DNA of 64,000 nucleotides from Cephalopachus bancanus (GCA_027257055.1 JAPVLO010000007.1:9734001-9798000), one strand, 5' to 3'; positions 12,897 through 23,351 are shown, numbered from the stretch's first letter. The notes: generated from the letters alone by a model not told the origin. Numbers and translations are program-made.

Positions 12897-12907
12897 AGAT
12901 ACATCCC

Positions 12908-13221
12908 AATTTATTTATTTTTATTTTTTATTTTTTTGAGTTGGAATCTCACTCTGTCACCCAGGCTGGAGTGCAGTGGCACCATCACAAACTCACCACA
13001 GCCTCGACCTCCTGGGCTCAGACGATCTTTCTGCCTCAGTCTCCCAAGGAGCTGGGACTACAGGTGCACGCCACCATGCCCGGCTAACTTTTTGACTTTT
13101 TGTAGAGATGAAGTCTCGCTATGTTGCCAGGGCTGGTCTCGAACTCCTGGGTTCAAGTCATCCTCTCCCCTCATCCTCCCAAAGTGCTGGGATTGCAGGC
13201 ATGAGCCACCATGCCCAGGCC
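12908..13221 (-). mobile_element. Alu, old type
   Basis: Reverse complement copy with GAGTTGGAATCTCACTCTGT, CCTCGACCTCCTGGGCTC and AAAGTGCTGGGATTGCAGG. The left arm lacks the lemur-type CTGAGCC end. Confidence 0.92.
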
Positions 13222-13571
13222 ACCCTGATTTTAGATATGTTAAAGATGCATCTAAAAACCCATGTTCAATGCAACGTGGCATTCTGGATCGGATACTGGA
13301 ACAGGAAAAACACACACTAATGGACAACATCCACATAAACAGGTGAGCCAACAATACACTGGTACAGTGTTAATATGCGGGTTTTGACAAAAGTACTGTG
13401 GGTACGTAAAGTGTTGGTATTAGGAGAAGCTAGGTGTGAGGGAGAGGGTATGAGGGACCCCTCTGCCCTATCTTTGCAACTTTTTGTTATATTGTTCAAA
13501 GGCAAATTTGACAAGTAAAATTACTCCAAAATGAAAGGTTTATTTTTTTAAGTGATAAAATGTGGCAAACA

Positions 13572-13853
13572 CGCCGGGCTCGGTGGCTCAGCCTGTCATC
13601 CCGCGCCTTTGGGAGGCCGAGGTGAGTGAATTGCCTGAGCCCGCGGGTTCGAGACCCGCCTGGGCAGCGAGACCTCATCTCTACAATAAATCAAAAAATC
13701 AGCCGGGCGTGGTGGCGCCTGCCTGTAATTCCGGCGACTCGGAAGGCGGAGGCGGAAGGATCGCCGGAGCCCAGCAGGCGAGACTGCGGTGGCCGGGAGC
13801 GGCCACTGCACTCCAGTCTGGGTGACAGAGTGAGACTCCAACTCAAAAAAAGA
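13572..13853 (+). mobile_element. Alu, lemur type, youngest-looking copy
   Basis: Flanked by AAAATGTGGCAAACA at 13557-13571 and 13854-13868 (15 of 15). It is rich in intact CpG. Left arm CGGTGGCTCAGCCTGTCATC; B-box region GCGGGTTCGAGACCCGC at 13643-13659; linker ACAATAAATCAAAAAATC; right arm GGTGGCCGGGAGCGGCC; 3' end GACTCCAACTC with a short tail AAAAAAAG. Confidence 0.98.
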
Positions 13854-13869
13854 AAAATGTGGCAAACAG

Positions 13870-14060
13870 ATTTTTACGGGAACGGACACAGCACTCGCCA
13901 TGAGCAGAACTAGTGTGGTATGGGCAAAGGCACAGACACACCGATCCACAGAACAGAATGCAGAGTGCAGAAGAAGACCGCACTCAGGATGTCAGCTGCG
14001 CTTCAGCAAGAGTATCAAGGCAATTCGGCAAGGAAAGGAGGGAGCTCGGCACGTCCTTGG
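13870..14060 (+). mobile_element. L1M ORF2 fragment
   Basis: ACTAGTGTGGTATGGGCAAA, ACACCGATCCACAGAACAGA and AAGGCAATTCGGCAAGG parallel the ORF2 stretch before the conserved L1 tail. The frame is broken. Confidence 0.6.
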
Positions 14061-14079
14061 CAGGGTGTGTGGTCACTGA

Positions 14080-14335
14080 TGTGTACGCAGAGGCAGTGCC
14101 AGGGCACCCCGGCGAGTTCTCTGAGGAGCCGACTCACACTCCCTGGCTAGAGTGTGGCTGTGATGACTGGAGCACCGGTAGCTATCTTGGGAATGAAGGA
14201 AAAGGCCAAAGGAAACCCGACCGCCTCAGCTCTGGCACCAGAGAGCCTCACTGGATGCCAGTGACTACCCATCCCTGGCATTATGTGAGAAAACAAGCCC
14301 TAGCAATCATTGACCCTAATTCCTGCCTGATACAA
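14080..14335 (+). mobile_element. LTR-like old repeat fragment
   Basis: GCTGTGATGACTGGAGCACC, TAGCTATCTTGGGAATGAAG and CTGGCATTATGTGAGAAAAC resemble the 3' half of the same repeat type as 34420-34905. Family not named. Confidence 0.45.
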
Positions 14336-14387
14336 TAATAAAGATTAATTATAAGATTATAATAAAAGACTCATAATAAAGATCCCA

Positions 14388-14570
14388 AGCCTGATGCTAA
14401 GGCTTTCCGCATAACACTGGATTTCTACCACAATCCCACTAGGTAGGTGCCACTGCCAACCCATTTCACAGAAGAAGCAACTGAAGCTTGGAGCCCAAGG
14501 TCACACAGCTAATCAGGGGCTTGTGTCAGTTAGTTTAACTCAAGCCCCCTGGGTCCAGGGCTCATGCCCA
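14388..14570 (-). mobile_element. MIR
   Basis: CCCATTTCACAGAAGAAGCA, CTGAAGCTTGGAGCCCAAGG and TCACACAGCTAATCAGGGGC in MIR reverse order. Confidence 0.85.
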
Positions 14571-14771
14571 GGATACTTAAGTCCAAGGCTGATGAGACAG
14601 GAAGGGGGAGGGGGCACAGCTAAGAGTCAGGAGAGGAGGTTCCCTTCCTAGGTCCCCCGATAAACTGACTATCACCAGATCACATACCTCCTCAATTTCC
14701 CCCTCTGGAGATGAGGCTGATCTCCCAGGCTCTAGCACCCAGAGCTTCTCTTATCCCCAAATTTCAAGACT

Positions 14772-14898
14772 TCATGGTGGCTCTCGCCTGTAATCCCAGC
14801 ACTTTGGGAGGTCAAGGCAGGAGGATTGCTTGAACCCAGAAGTTTGAGACCAGCCTGGGCAACATAGTGAGACTTGATCTTTGCAACAAATTTTGAAA
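14772..14898 (+). mobile_element. Alu left monomer
   Basis: Left arm only (TGTAATCCCAGCACTTTGGG to AACATAGTGAGACTTGATCT), ending in AAATTTTGAAAATTAG, where a second Alu begins. Either a free monomer or an older Alu cut at its linker by the next insertion. Confidence 0.82.
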
Positions 14899-15200
14899 AT
14901 TAGCCAGGCACCGTGACTCATGCCTGTAACCCCAGCACTTTGGGAGGCCGAGGAGAGAGGATTGCCTGAGCCCACGGGCTCGAGACCAGCCTGGGCAACT
15001 TGGCAAGACCTCATCTCTACAATAAATCAAAACATTAGCCGGGCGTGGTAGCGCGCACCTGTAGTTCCCGTTACTTGGAAGGCTGAGGCAGAAGGATCGC
15101 TGGAGCCCAGCAGGTTGAGGCTGCGGTGGCTGTGAGTGTGCCACTGCACTGCACTCCAGCCTGGGCGACAGCGTGAGACTCCAACTCAAAAAAAAACAAG
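14899..15200 (+). mobile_element. Alu, lemur type
   Basis: CCACGGGCTCGAGACCAGCC, linker ACAATAAATCAAAACATT, right arm GCCCAGCAGGTTGAGG, end GACTCCAACTC. It keeps GACCAGCC, so it belongs to an older layer of the lemur-type group. A GCACT unit is duplicated near 15147. Confidence 0.93.
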
Positions 15201-15744
15201 GAAAATCACAAGTGGTGCAAACAGGAAGCATGACTCTGTTTCCTGCCACTTCCTGTGCCAACATCCTCTGAAGGATGGTCTGCATTCTCTGTTAAACACA
15301 CTTCCTCCTGGAAATCCAGTTCACCAAATTAAACATCCAGCAGAAGACTTCAGTCGTCTAGAACTTCCCACATGAGACCCCCAACAGGCACTTGATAAGT
15401 CCTTGTGGTTGATGGTCCGAGGGTCCTGACTCCCACACTGTGGCTCTACCAATCACGCCCAGCTGTGGGGACAGTCTTCCTGTGCCCCAAAGGTGCCAGA
15501 GCCCAGCCAGCATGCACTTCCCCTCCAAGAGGGATGTCTATGGGTGCACTTCCCCTCAAAGCGTGCACTTCCCCTCCAGGGGGATGTCTGTCTCTCTCCT
15601 CTGGGAATAGCACCTCAAAGAGCTGTAGGAGAACCCTTCCTCCTCCTTCATGTCGGGTTTATTCAGATGGGAGCCAGCCCCCTGCTGTGGGGCTGGCACA
15701 TGGCACCGGCCTGGCCAGTCAGTTTATTCCATTGCGGATCGTAG
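15201..15744. other. Unique DNA with short direct repeats
   Basis: TGCACTTCCCCTC occurs three times (15514, 15546, 15564) with attached GGGATGTCT units, a small imperfect tandem array. No exon recognised. Confidence 0.5.
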
Positions 15745-15749
15745 TGACT

Positions 15750-16036
15750 GACTCAGGAATGGACATGTGACCAACAGTTGGTCCAATGAGAATCAGCCCT
15801 GGGATTTCTGTTTTTTCCCTAATTTGGACAAGACAAGTTTCTTTTCACCGAGTTTGCTAAACTTTTTGTAAGCCTGGAACTGCTCTGGGCTGCCATGAAA
15901 AAAAAATATGAGGAAAAAACCAACCATCAGAAAGGAGTAATGGGAGGGGTGGGGAGGATGGTGGGAGAGGCAGGGTAAGCCCTGCAGACATTGTTTGAAC
16001 CCCTAGATATAGCCATGCTTGAACTCCTAGATTAAA
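15750..16036 (+). repeat. Unnamed CCAAT-bearing repeat, 5' and middle part
   Basis: ACATGTGACCAACAGTTGGT, CCAATGAGAATCAGCCCTGG, GAGTTTGCTAAACTTTTTGT and ACATTGTTTGAACCCCTAGA line up in order with 16795-17090 and 56640-56850. It is interrupted by an L1 at its 3' side. Confidence 0.6.
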
Positions 16037-16390
16037 AACTTGGGTCCATCAAAAGTAGGCTGGATAAAGAAAATGTGGTACATATACACAATGGAGTATT
16101 ACACAGCCGTAAAAAAGGACAAAACTGTGGACTTCTCAGCAAATTGGATGGAGTTGGAGACAATCATTCTTAGTGATTTGTCACAGAAACAAAGAACTGA
16201 ATACCACATGTTCTCACTCATAAGTGGGACTTGAACAATCATCGAGATAGCACAAGGAAGGGATACTGCCAGGAAGTGGAGGGGAGGAAAGGTACCTGAT
16301 CCTGAACCAAGAGGACCAGTTGGAGGCCCTGCAAGTACATCACTTATGTACCTAATCCTGACTTGTATCCCACATCTTTATAATAAAGTA
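16037..16390 (+). mobile_element. L1 3' end, 5'-truncated
   Basis: GGTACATATACACAATGGAG, AAATTGGATGGAGTTGGAGA, CATGTTCTCACTCATAAGTG and a terminal CCCACATCTTTATAATAAAG. Homologous to 10235-10810 with the same 3' end style. Confidence 0.92.
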
Positions 16391-16393
16391 AAG

Positions 16394-16620
16394 CAAGCCG
16401 GGCATGGTGGCTCATGCTTGTAATCTCAGCACTTTGGGAGAGCACTCTGGTTCCAGCTTCTTGGAAGGCTGAGGTGGAAGGATTGCCTGAGCCCAGCAGG
16501 TCAAGGCTGCAGTGGCCATGAGCATGCCGTGGCACTGACACTTCAGCCTGGGCAACAGAATGAGACTCTGACTCAAAAAGAAACAAACAAAAAATAATTA
16601 AAATAAAATAAAACAAAAAA
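16394..16620 (+). mobile_element. Alu, lemur type, internally deleted
   Basis: The left arm stops after CAGCACTTTGGGAGAGCACT and joins straight to the right arm TTCCAGCTTCTTGGAAGGC, losing roughly 80 bp including the B box. The right arm has GCCCAGCAGGTCAAGG. Confidence 0.9.
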
Positions 16621-16794
16621 ACATGGCTCCAGAGTTATCCAGACCTAGGTTCACAATCAGTTGTGTGGCTGTGGTATGACGGTCTTCTGCTGTGTCTCCT
16701 GACCAATAGCTGTTCCCCCTTCTAATAATAATAGTGTCTTACTTTCCCTGGAGAGTTTCCATCCATGTGGTCCTGTAGGGTTTAACCCTGTCCC

Positions 16795-17090
16795 CCAGCT
16801 CAAGGTAGACTCTTGAACGAAGGCAGGTCAGAGCCACAGCGATTGGTTCACCTATGATCACATGACCAAGCTGGACCAATCAGAGTTGGTCCTGGGCTTT
16901 TGTTGGCTGCTCCATCGGTTGAGTTTGCTAGGCTGGAACCTGACTGCAGAGTTGCTGGTGGCAGGGAAGGAAGCCACTTTCGAGAAAATCAGAGTCAAGG
17001 GATTGAGTTTTCAGCGACATAAGCCAATTCTTATTCTGTTTGTTTAACTCAGTGTGAGTTTCCTTTCTGTCCCAGGAGTCTTGCCTAATA
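16795..17090 (+). repeat. Unnamed CCAAT-bearing repeat, near complete
   Basis: GCGATTGGTTCACC, GATCACATGACCAAGCTGG, CCAATCAGAGTTGGTCCTGG, GAGTTTGCTAGGCTGGAACC, ACATAAGCCAATTCTTATTC and TCTGTCCCAGGAGTCTTGCC. The terminal CCTAATAC resembles the end of MaLR LTRs, but I cannot assign a family. Confidence 0.6.
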
Positions 17091-17154
17091 CTTTCATTCT
17101 CTCTGCAACTCAGCCAGATATTGGCCGTGTCTCAAGTGAAGATGAATGGACATG

Positions 17155-17435
17155 TTTTTTTGTTGTTGTTTTTTGTTTTTTTGAGTTGGAGTCTCACTCT
17201 GTCGCTCGCGGTCACCACAGCCTCGACCTGCTGGGCTCCGGCGATCCTTTCGCCTGTCTTCCAAGTAGCTGGAACTACAGGCGCGCGCTACCACCCCCAG
17301 CTAATTTTTTGATTTACTGTAGAGATGAGGTCTCGCCAAGTTGCCCGGGTGGGTCTCAAACCCACGGGCTCAGGCAATCCACTCACCTCAGCCTCCCAAG
17401 GCGTGGGATTACAGACTGAGCCACCAAGCCCGGCT
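17155..17435 (-). mobile_element. Alu, lemur type
   Basis: TSD TGGACATGTTTTT and TGGACATGCTTTTT (17148, 17436). About 20 bp around the usual CCAGACTGGAGTGCAGTGG are missing (GTCGCTCGCGGTCACC). Linker TTTACTGTAGAGATGAGG. Confidence 0.95.
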
Positions 17436-18072
17436 TGGACATGCTTTTTGACATATCTGGTGGTGGCCTCTTTTTCTGGGCTGAACGTCAGCTGTCCGCC
17501 CTGAGGGCAGGGGCTGAGTCAGCTGGGCCCAGGAGGGCCCTTCGACCAATCCCCAGAGGAGGGTGGACCCATAGGTGCCGCCTCAAAGCAGAGACTCAAC
17601 GTGTCCGATTTTGCTTGAGGAGATTCTTTCCCAGGAGGAGCAGGGAGCTTTTCCCCAGTGCCTCCTCCTGCAAGAGGTCACTGGGCACTCAGACCTGCCC
17701 GGACAGGCTGCCTCTCACTTCAACACTGGCCTTTTCAGGACCTGAATAGGATGCCTTTATTCAAGGCTTTTGAAGAAAGACACACCCTTTACCTTTTGGC
17801 TGTGCCCTTGTTTGGATTAAGTCCCTCGGCCAGTTTCACAAATGGTGAACCAGAGCATTGTTCCTTAGACAGGGCCAAGCACCGCTGAAGGTGGACTGAG
17901 AGTGACAACTGGCGTATTCCAGAATCATCTCATAAGGACCGGGTCCACATGGGTCAGGGCCTGGAGCAAGTCCCAGCATTGCAACTGGTGTCCCCAGGTC
18001 AATTCCAGCCTGCAAAGTCTCTCTTACGTCTCTCAGTCTGAAGCTGGTGTCTCAAAGACATGCAACTTTGCA
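17436..18072. other. Unique DNA
   Basis: No repeat recognised apart from the TSD at the left edge. An open frame of about 100 codons from 17435 has no recognisable domain and no clear splice or promoter context. Confidence 0.45.
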
Positions 18073-18376
18073 ACTGGGCATCGCAGCTCACACCTGTAAT
18101 CCCAGCACTTTGGGTGGCTGAGGCGAGAGAATCACTTGCGCTCAGGAGTTTGAGACCAGCCTGGGCAACATAGCTAGATCTTGTCTCTACAGAAAAAAAT
18201 CAACCAGTCATGGTGGCATGTGCCTGTAATCCCAGCTACTCGGGAGGCTGAGGCGGGAGGGTCATCTGAGTCCAGGAGGTTGAGATAGCAGCAAGCCGTG
18301 ATTGTGCCACTGCGCTCCAGCCTGGACAACAGAGTGAGACCTGGACTCAAATAAATACATAAATAAAAATAAAAGA
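18073..18376 (+). mobile_element. Alu, old type
   Basis: CACACCTGTAATCCCAGCAC, GTCATGGTGGCATGTGCCTG and CAGCCTGGACAACAGAGTGA, with tail AAATAAATACATAAATAAAA. Confidence 0.93.
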
Positions 18377-18544
18377 CAAGATTTCACACAGCAGTATGGA
18401 TTCCCGCCCAGGAGGGACCACAATGCAGTCCACCAGCCCCACTCAGCCTGCTTCTTCCTCCTGCCCACCCCCTGAGGAATATGGGGACTGGTGGTCCCAG
18501 CTCCAACCCATAGCAAGCCCATCCAGTCCCACTCACCCTTCACC

Positions 18545-18725
18545 CACCAGACCCAGTCATGCTGCTCTGGTCCTTAAACACACCAGGGTTCCTGCCACCC
18601 CAGGACCTTTGCACATGCTCCCCTGACACTCCTGCCTGGGCTGCTCCCTTCTTGATGCCTTCCAGGGCCCACACAGGCTTTGTTCGCCTCAGTGTCGTCT
18701 CCTCAACATGACTCTGGGACACTTG
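18545..18725 (+). mobile_element. L2 fragment
   Basis: CCTTAAACACACCAGGGTTC, CAGGACCTTTGCACATGCTC and TCCTGCCTGGGCTGCTCCC follow the L2 3' region. Confidence 0.78.
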
Positions 18726-20067
18726 TTCCTTCCTCTTTTTCCTCCCCTTCTTCCTTTCATTGTTTCCTTGTCTTTGGGCCTTCTTCGTATCCCTCCCACC
18801 TTCCTCCCGCTCTTCCTCCTTCCTTTCTTGCTCCCTGTTTTTTCCTCTTCAGTGTCGTTGCCAGAGGTACTGAAAGCCTCCAGTTCCGCTCACATTAGCT
18901 CACAGCGGAAAGGCTTCGCCCTCCTTTCTGTTCGCATGGATTTGTCTTTTCTGATTCACAAAACAAAACAAAAATTCCATTTTATAAAGGGAAGTTCCCT
19001 TTGCAAAGGAGTCGGCAGCTTTCGTCTGAAGCATCAGTGACTTCCGTGTGGTGCCCACGCCTCCAGGCTTCCCCCGGAGCCTGGGATCAGGACCCTGATG
19101 GAGGGTGACCACCCAGAGATCTTCAACTCTGGAGCAGAGGCCAAGAATGGTCACGTCTACGGTCGCATCCCTTCCTCCCCTCCCCTATACCTAGCCTTTC
19201 CCCTGACCACACACTCCCCGGGCCTTGTCTTCTTTCTGAAAATGGTGCATGTGTCTCCCCGCTGCTCTCTCTTCCCGCCCCAGGAGACAGGGAAGGTCCA
19301 TGGGGTTGATGTGGGGGACCTCAAAAGCAAAGTGGTAGAGAGTAGGGGAGACTCCTTTTACAACAGTGCTGTTTGTCTCACTCTTGCTAGAGGGTGAGTG
19401 GTTACCTTGGGATGAATCTCACAGCAGAGAACAGAAGCACAACTTTCTCTCTCAGCCACAATTTCCCCTCTCCTGAAGTACAAACGCCTTCCTGTCACAG
19501 AGGCAGAAAAAAGTTTAAAAAAAAAACAACCACCCAGGGCAGAGCGGGCTTCCCCACCCATGGGCCTCTCCCCGTGTAGGTCTGAACCCCGTAAACGCTG
19601 CCAGGAAGCCAACACAACGGGCTCAGCGCCCTGTACACGCCTCTGCTTGCCCGGGATGATGGCAAACTCCAATTTTCTTCTCCAACTTTTTATTTAGTGG
19701 AGAAACAAAAGCAGCCACTCCCCCTGGACATGGCGCTTGCAGTCCTTGTACCTCAAGCACCCCGGGGACAGGTCGACAGGGCCCTCAGCTGTGACTCCCA
19801 TTTCCCAGGGGTCACGGCAGTCACCTGGGAGCTCACACTGGGTGCACCCACCCTCTCCCCAGTCTAGAACGACTCCCAGTGAGTCATCACCCCCAGTGGC
19901 TCAAAAAGGTGCCATGGGGTGGCAGTCAGAGTTTCCACAGCACCCAAAAACAGCCGCGATGACAGCCAGAAGAAGGCACAGGAGTAGAAGTGGCCGGTCT
20001 GTCAGGGAGGCCTGGCGGGGGCTGGGACATGGCGTGTCCTCCGCCGTTTCCCTGGACGCCACTGACC
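18726..20067. other. Unique DNA, C/T-rich at start
   Basis: 18726-18850 is rich in CTTCC and TCC. The rest shows no repeat or exon I recognise. Frames of about 100-116 codons at 19098-19397 and 19737-20087 carry no known domain. Confidence 0.45.
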
Positions 20068-20645
20068 TACATCAGGGTGCAGGTTGAATCGTGTCCCTCC
20101 TGGCACCTCAGAACATTACACTATTTGGAATCAGGGTCTTTGTGGATTCAATTAAGGTAAGGAAGGGCCAGGCATGGTGGCTCATGCCTGTAGCCCCAGC
20201 ACTTTGGGATACCGAGGCAGGAAGATTGCTTGAACCCAGGAGTTTGAGATGAGCCAGGACAACAAAGTGAGACCTTGTCTCTAAATAATAATAATAATAA
20301 TAATAAACACAAAATGAGGTAAGAATAGGAATGAGATCGTCTTGGATTAGGACGAAGCCTAAGTCCAGTAAGAGTGTCCTTATAAGACAGAAAGGACACA
20401 CAGAGACGTCCACGTGAAGATGGAGGTGAAGAGGTGTGTCCACAAGCCAAGACACCAAGGGCTTTCAGCAGCCACAGCGGCTGGGAGAGAGCCAGGGGAT
20501 GATCCCCGCTCAGCGCCTCCAGAAGGAAGCCACCCTGCCAACACCATGATCTTGGAGCTCTGTCCTCCAGAGCTATGAAAGAATACATTTCTGTTTTATT
20601 TTAAGGCACCCAGTTGATAGTACTTTTTGACGACAGCTGTAGGAA
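20068..20645 (+). mobile_element. MLT1-type LTR with Alu monomer inside
   Basis: AGGTTGAATCGTGTCCCTCC, TTTGGAATCAGGGTCTTTGT, GTCCTTATAAGACAGAAAGG, CACGTGAAGATGGAGGTGAA and TTTTAAGGCACCCAGTTGAT are in MLT1 order. An Alu monomer splits it at 20165-20305. Confidence 0.85.
20165..20305 (+). mobile_element. Alu left monomer with AAT tail
   Basis: One arm (GGCCAGGCATGGTGGCTCAT to GAGACCTTGTCTCTA) followed by (AAT)7. No right arm. Confidence 0.85.
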
Positions 20646-20709
20646 GGAAAGACACTCAGGGAGCAAAAAGAATTACTCCACAGTTTTCCATGGGTCAAAA
20701 TGCCTTTTT

Positions 20710-21010
<301 letters not shown>

Positions 21011-21071
21011 CGCTTTTGTGGGGTGGGTGAAAGTCAGCAAAGTTAGAGCTGGAAATAACCTGATAGCTTGA

Positions 21072-21210
21072 CATCATCATCTACACTGTCGCCACCATCA
21101 TCACCGCCTCTATCATCATTACCACGATCACCATCACTGCTGTCATCACCATCACTGTCACCATCATCACCACCATCATCATTTTCACCAGCATCACCAG
21201 CATCACCCCT
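21072..21210. repeat. Imperfect CAT/CAC trinucleotide tract
   Basis: About 140 bp of CATCAT, CACCAT and CATCACC units with interruptions. On the minus strand it reads as a D/G-rich frame, which is a by-product of the repeat. Confidence 0.88.
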
Positions 21211-21221
21211 GTGCGCTCTAG

Positions 21222-21353
21222 TGAGCATGGCCCACACGCCACGTGCTAGGCACTGACCGTCTCTTCCTTGATCCTCGCAATGAAAGTACAAGAGAGCTGC
21301 AATTATTTCCACTTTCCAGACCAGAAACTTCAGACCTAAGAGATGAAAGAACA
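21222..21353 (-). mobile_element. MIR
   Basis: CACGTGCTAGGCACTGACCG, TGATCCTCGCAATGAAAGTA and CCACTTTCCAGACCAGAAAC in MIR reverse order. Confidence 0.72.
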
Positions 21354-21369
21354 TTCCCCAGGAGTTCTT

Positions 21370-21660
21370 TTTTTTTTTTTTTGAGTTGGAGTCTCACTCT
21401 GTCACCCAGACTGGAGTGCAGTGGCCGCTTCCTGCCACTGGAGCCTCGACCTGCTGGGCTCTGGCAATCCTTCCGCCTCAGCCTTCCGAGTAGCTGGAAC
21501 TACAGGCGTGGGCTACCATGCCCGGCTGATTTTTTTGATTTATTGTAGAGATGAGGTCTCGCCAAGTTGCCCAGGTGGGTCTCGAACCCTCAGGCTCAGT
21601 CAATCCACCCACCTCAGCCTCCCAAGGCGCGGGATTACAGGCTGAGCCACTGAACCCGGC
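21370..21660 (-). mobile_element. Alu, lemur type, perfect 16-bp TSD
   Basis: TTCCCCAGGAGTTCTT at 21354-21369 and 21661-21676. CpG-rich copy with GAGTTGGAGTCTCACTCTGT, GGTGGGTCTCGAACCCTCAG and GGCGCGGGATTACAGGCTGA. Confidence 0.98.
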
Positions 21661-21676
21661 TTCCCCAGGAGTTCTT

Positions 21677-22671
21677 AACTCAGATGGCTACATCCTCCTC
21701 ATCCACAGGGTTAGGAGCTGAGGGACCTCTGGCAAACTCCTTATCTGGCTGATCCTCAAATCCTGCACCTACAAACGGGTTGAACAGGGTGCCCCCCTCA
21801 CAGGGCTCTGAGTGGGGGACGAGATGATGACCAGAAAGCACCCGGCATTCACTCCACGATGCGGCTGCTGCTGTCTTGCCCTTGCCCCCCCCAGGTCCAA
21901 CCGCAGTGACACCTCCCTGCACAGCCCCCGAAGTCACAGGAGCTGTGAGGCCCATGAGGAAACCAGGTCATTTCTGACTCTAGCTCACCCACAAACACCC
22001 CACAGTGCCCCCCAGTCCCTCCAGAACTGAAAGCCAAATCAGTCCCATACCCCAAAAACAGAGCTGGTGATGTAATTTGCAGCAGAACACCAGGCAAATG
22101 TTCAAAAATGATTAAGAGCTTCAGAACATCAGCAACAGAGCACTGACCCAAGCACAAGGCCATTCTGAACATGGTGGTCTGTGTGACTGTCCAGCTCCAT
22201 GTGTCCATGATGCAGGCCCTGCCCAAGGACATGCCTGGTCTGCATGGTCACCAGTGCCCTTTGCTGCTGCTTGACATCCTTGGGTACCACCTGTGATCTC
22301 ACTTTGGCCACCCTGGCTAGAGGTCGGCACTGATGAGTTCCCCCAACACTTGGGACAAGTCAAGCTCCCTGAGCAGTTGCAAGCAGAGGTCCCTGGTGTG
22401 TAGCTAGGTGTGGGATCTGGCACGAGGGCAGGCCACTGAGAAGCCACAGAAAACCTCAGTCAGTCACCACACATGCTCCACTGAGAAATACAAGCCAGTA
22501 CCAACTGGCCCTTTCTCCCATGGAGCCTTAAGCTGAAGCCTGCCAAATCCTGCTTGACTTGGCTGATGGACCTGATCCAATGCACAGAAAGGGAGAGAGG
22601 GCAAACCCTAATTCTGCCCCCGACTGCGGCCACATTAAGTATTCTATGAAAGCCATATGAAGAAGTAGCCA
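21677..22671. other. Unique or unclassified DNA
   Basis: No repeat or gene is named here. Frames of 60-127 codons on the minus strand (21849-22447) have no domain I recognise. The stretch at 22080-22130 (CAGGCAAATGTTCAAAAATG) may be the edge of an old element. Confidence 0.4.
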
Positions 22672-22789
22672 GCTGGACACGGTAACTCACACCTGTAATC
22701 TCAGCACTTTGGGAGACCTAAGTGGGAGATCAGCTCAGGCCAGGAGTTTGAGACCAGCCTAGGCTGCATAGCAAGACCCTCTCTCTACT

Positions 22790-22790
<1 letters not shown>
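22672..22790 (+). mobile_element. Alu left monomer
   Basis: ACACGGTAACTCACACCTGT through AGCAAGACCCTCTCTCTACT. The arm ends in a GA repeat instead of an A-tail. Confidence 0.8.

Positions 22791-22834
<44 letters not shown>
22791..22834. repeat. (GA)n microsatellite
   Basis: About 42 bp of uninterrupted GA at the end of the Alu monomer. Confidence 0.95.
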
Positions 22835-22835
<1 letters not shown>

Positions 22836-23096
22836 ATGATCAGCCCTGCATCTCATATGTAAGCAAGGAGCACAGCAGTTAGGCCAGGTAATAAAGAGGC
22901 AGGTAAGAGGCCTAGTGAGTCATTAAAAGCTCCAGCACTGAGTGTCAGCAACAGAGGGCTGAGAGGGAACCATTTACACTCCACGAATAAGTCACAATGC
23001 ATTGAGTTCCTTCCTTTATCCAGGCATTGGGGTAAGGTAGGAGCTGACGAATGTTTTCTTTGAAAGGCTAGATAGTAAAAATATAATATATAAATA

Positions 23097-23351
23097 CATA
23101 GGTGAGTGGATTGCCTGAGCCCGTGGGTTCGAGACCCGCCTGGACAGGCGAGACCTCATCTCTACAATAAATCAAAAAATTAGCCGGGTGTGGTAGCGCG
23201 TGCCTATATTTCCGGCTACTTGGAAGGCTGAGGCGGAAGGATCACCAGAGCCCAGCAGGTCGAGGCTGCAGTGGCCAGGAACAGCCACTGCACTCCAGTC
23301 TGGGCGACTGAGTGAGACTCCAAATAAATAAATACATACATACATACATAC
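23097..23351 (+). mobile_element. Alu, lemur type, 5'-truncated
   Basis: Begins at GGTGAGTGGATTGCCTGAGC, so the first 45 or so bases of the left arm are absent. TSD ATAATATATAAATA at 23083-23096 and 23352-23365 (14 of 14). Right arm GCCCAGCAGGTCGAGG; tail (ATAC)n. Confidence 0.94.

Larger units (their letters stand above)
12780..13545 (+). mobile_element. L1M 3' end with Alu inside
   Basis: The 3' part (13222-13545) contains CATTCTGGATCGGATACTGG, TTTTGACAAAAGTACTGTGG, TAAAGTGTTGGTATTAGGAG and CTATCTTTGCAACTTTTTG, the standard order at the end of L1M 3'UTRs. The 5' part is 12780-12907. An Alu interrupts it at 12908-13221. Confidence 0.72.

Noticed and set aside
13643..13659. tRNA gene fragment
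   Set aside because: The T-arm-like stem lies inside an Alu left arm at the B-box position. No acceptor, D or anticodon arms surround it.
21043..21354. Minus-strand frame with long Asp/Gly run
   Set aside because: It is the translation of the CAT/CAC trinucleotide tract.
22100..22640. Processed pseudogene on the minus strand
   Set aside because: Several overlapping frames gave the impression of coding sequence, but none resembles a known protein and no A-tail or target-site duplication was seen.
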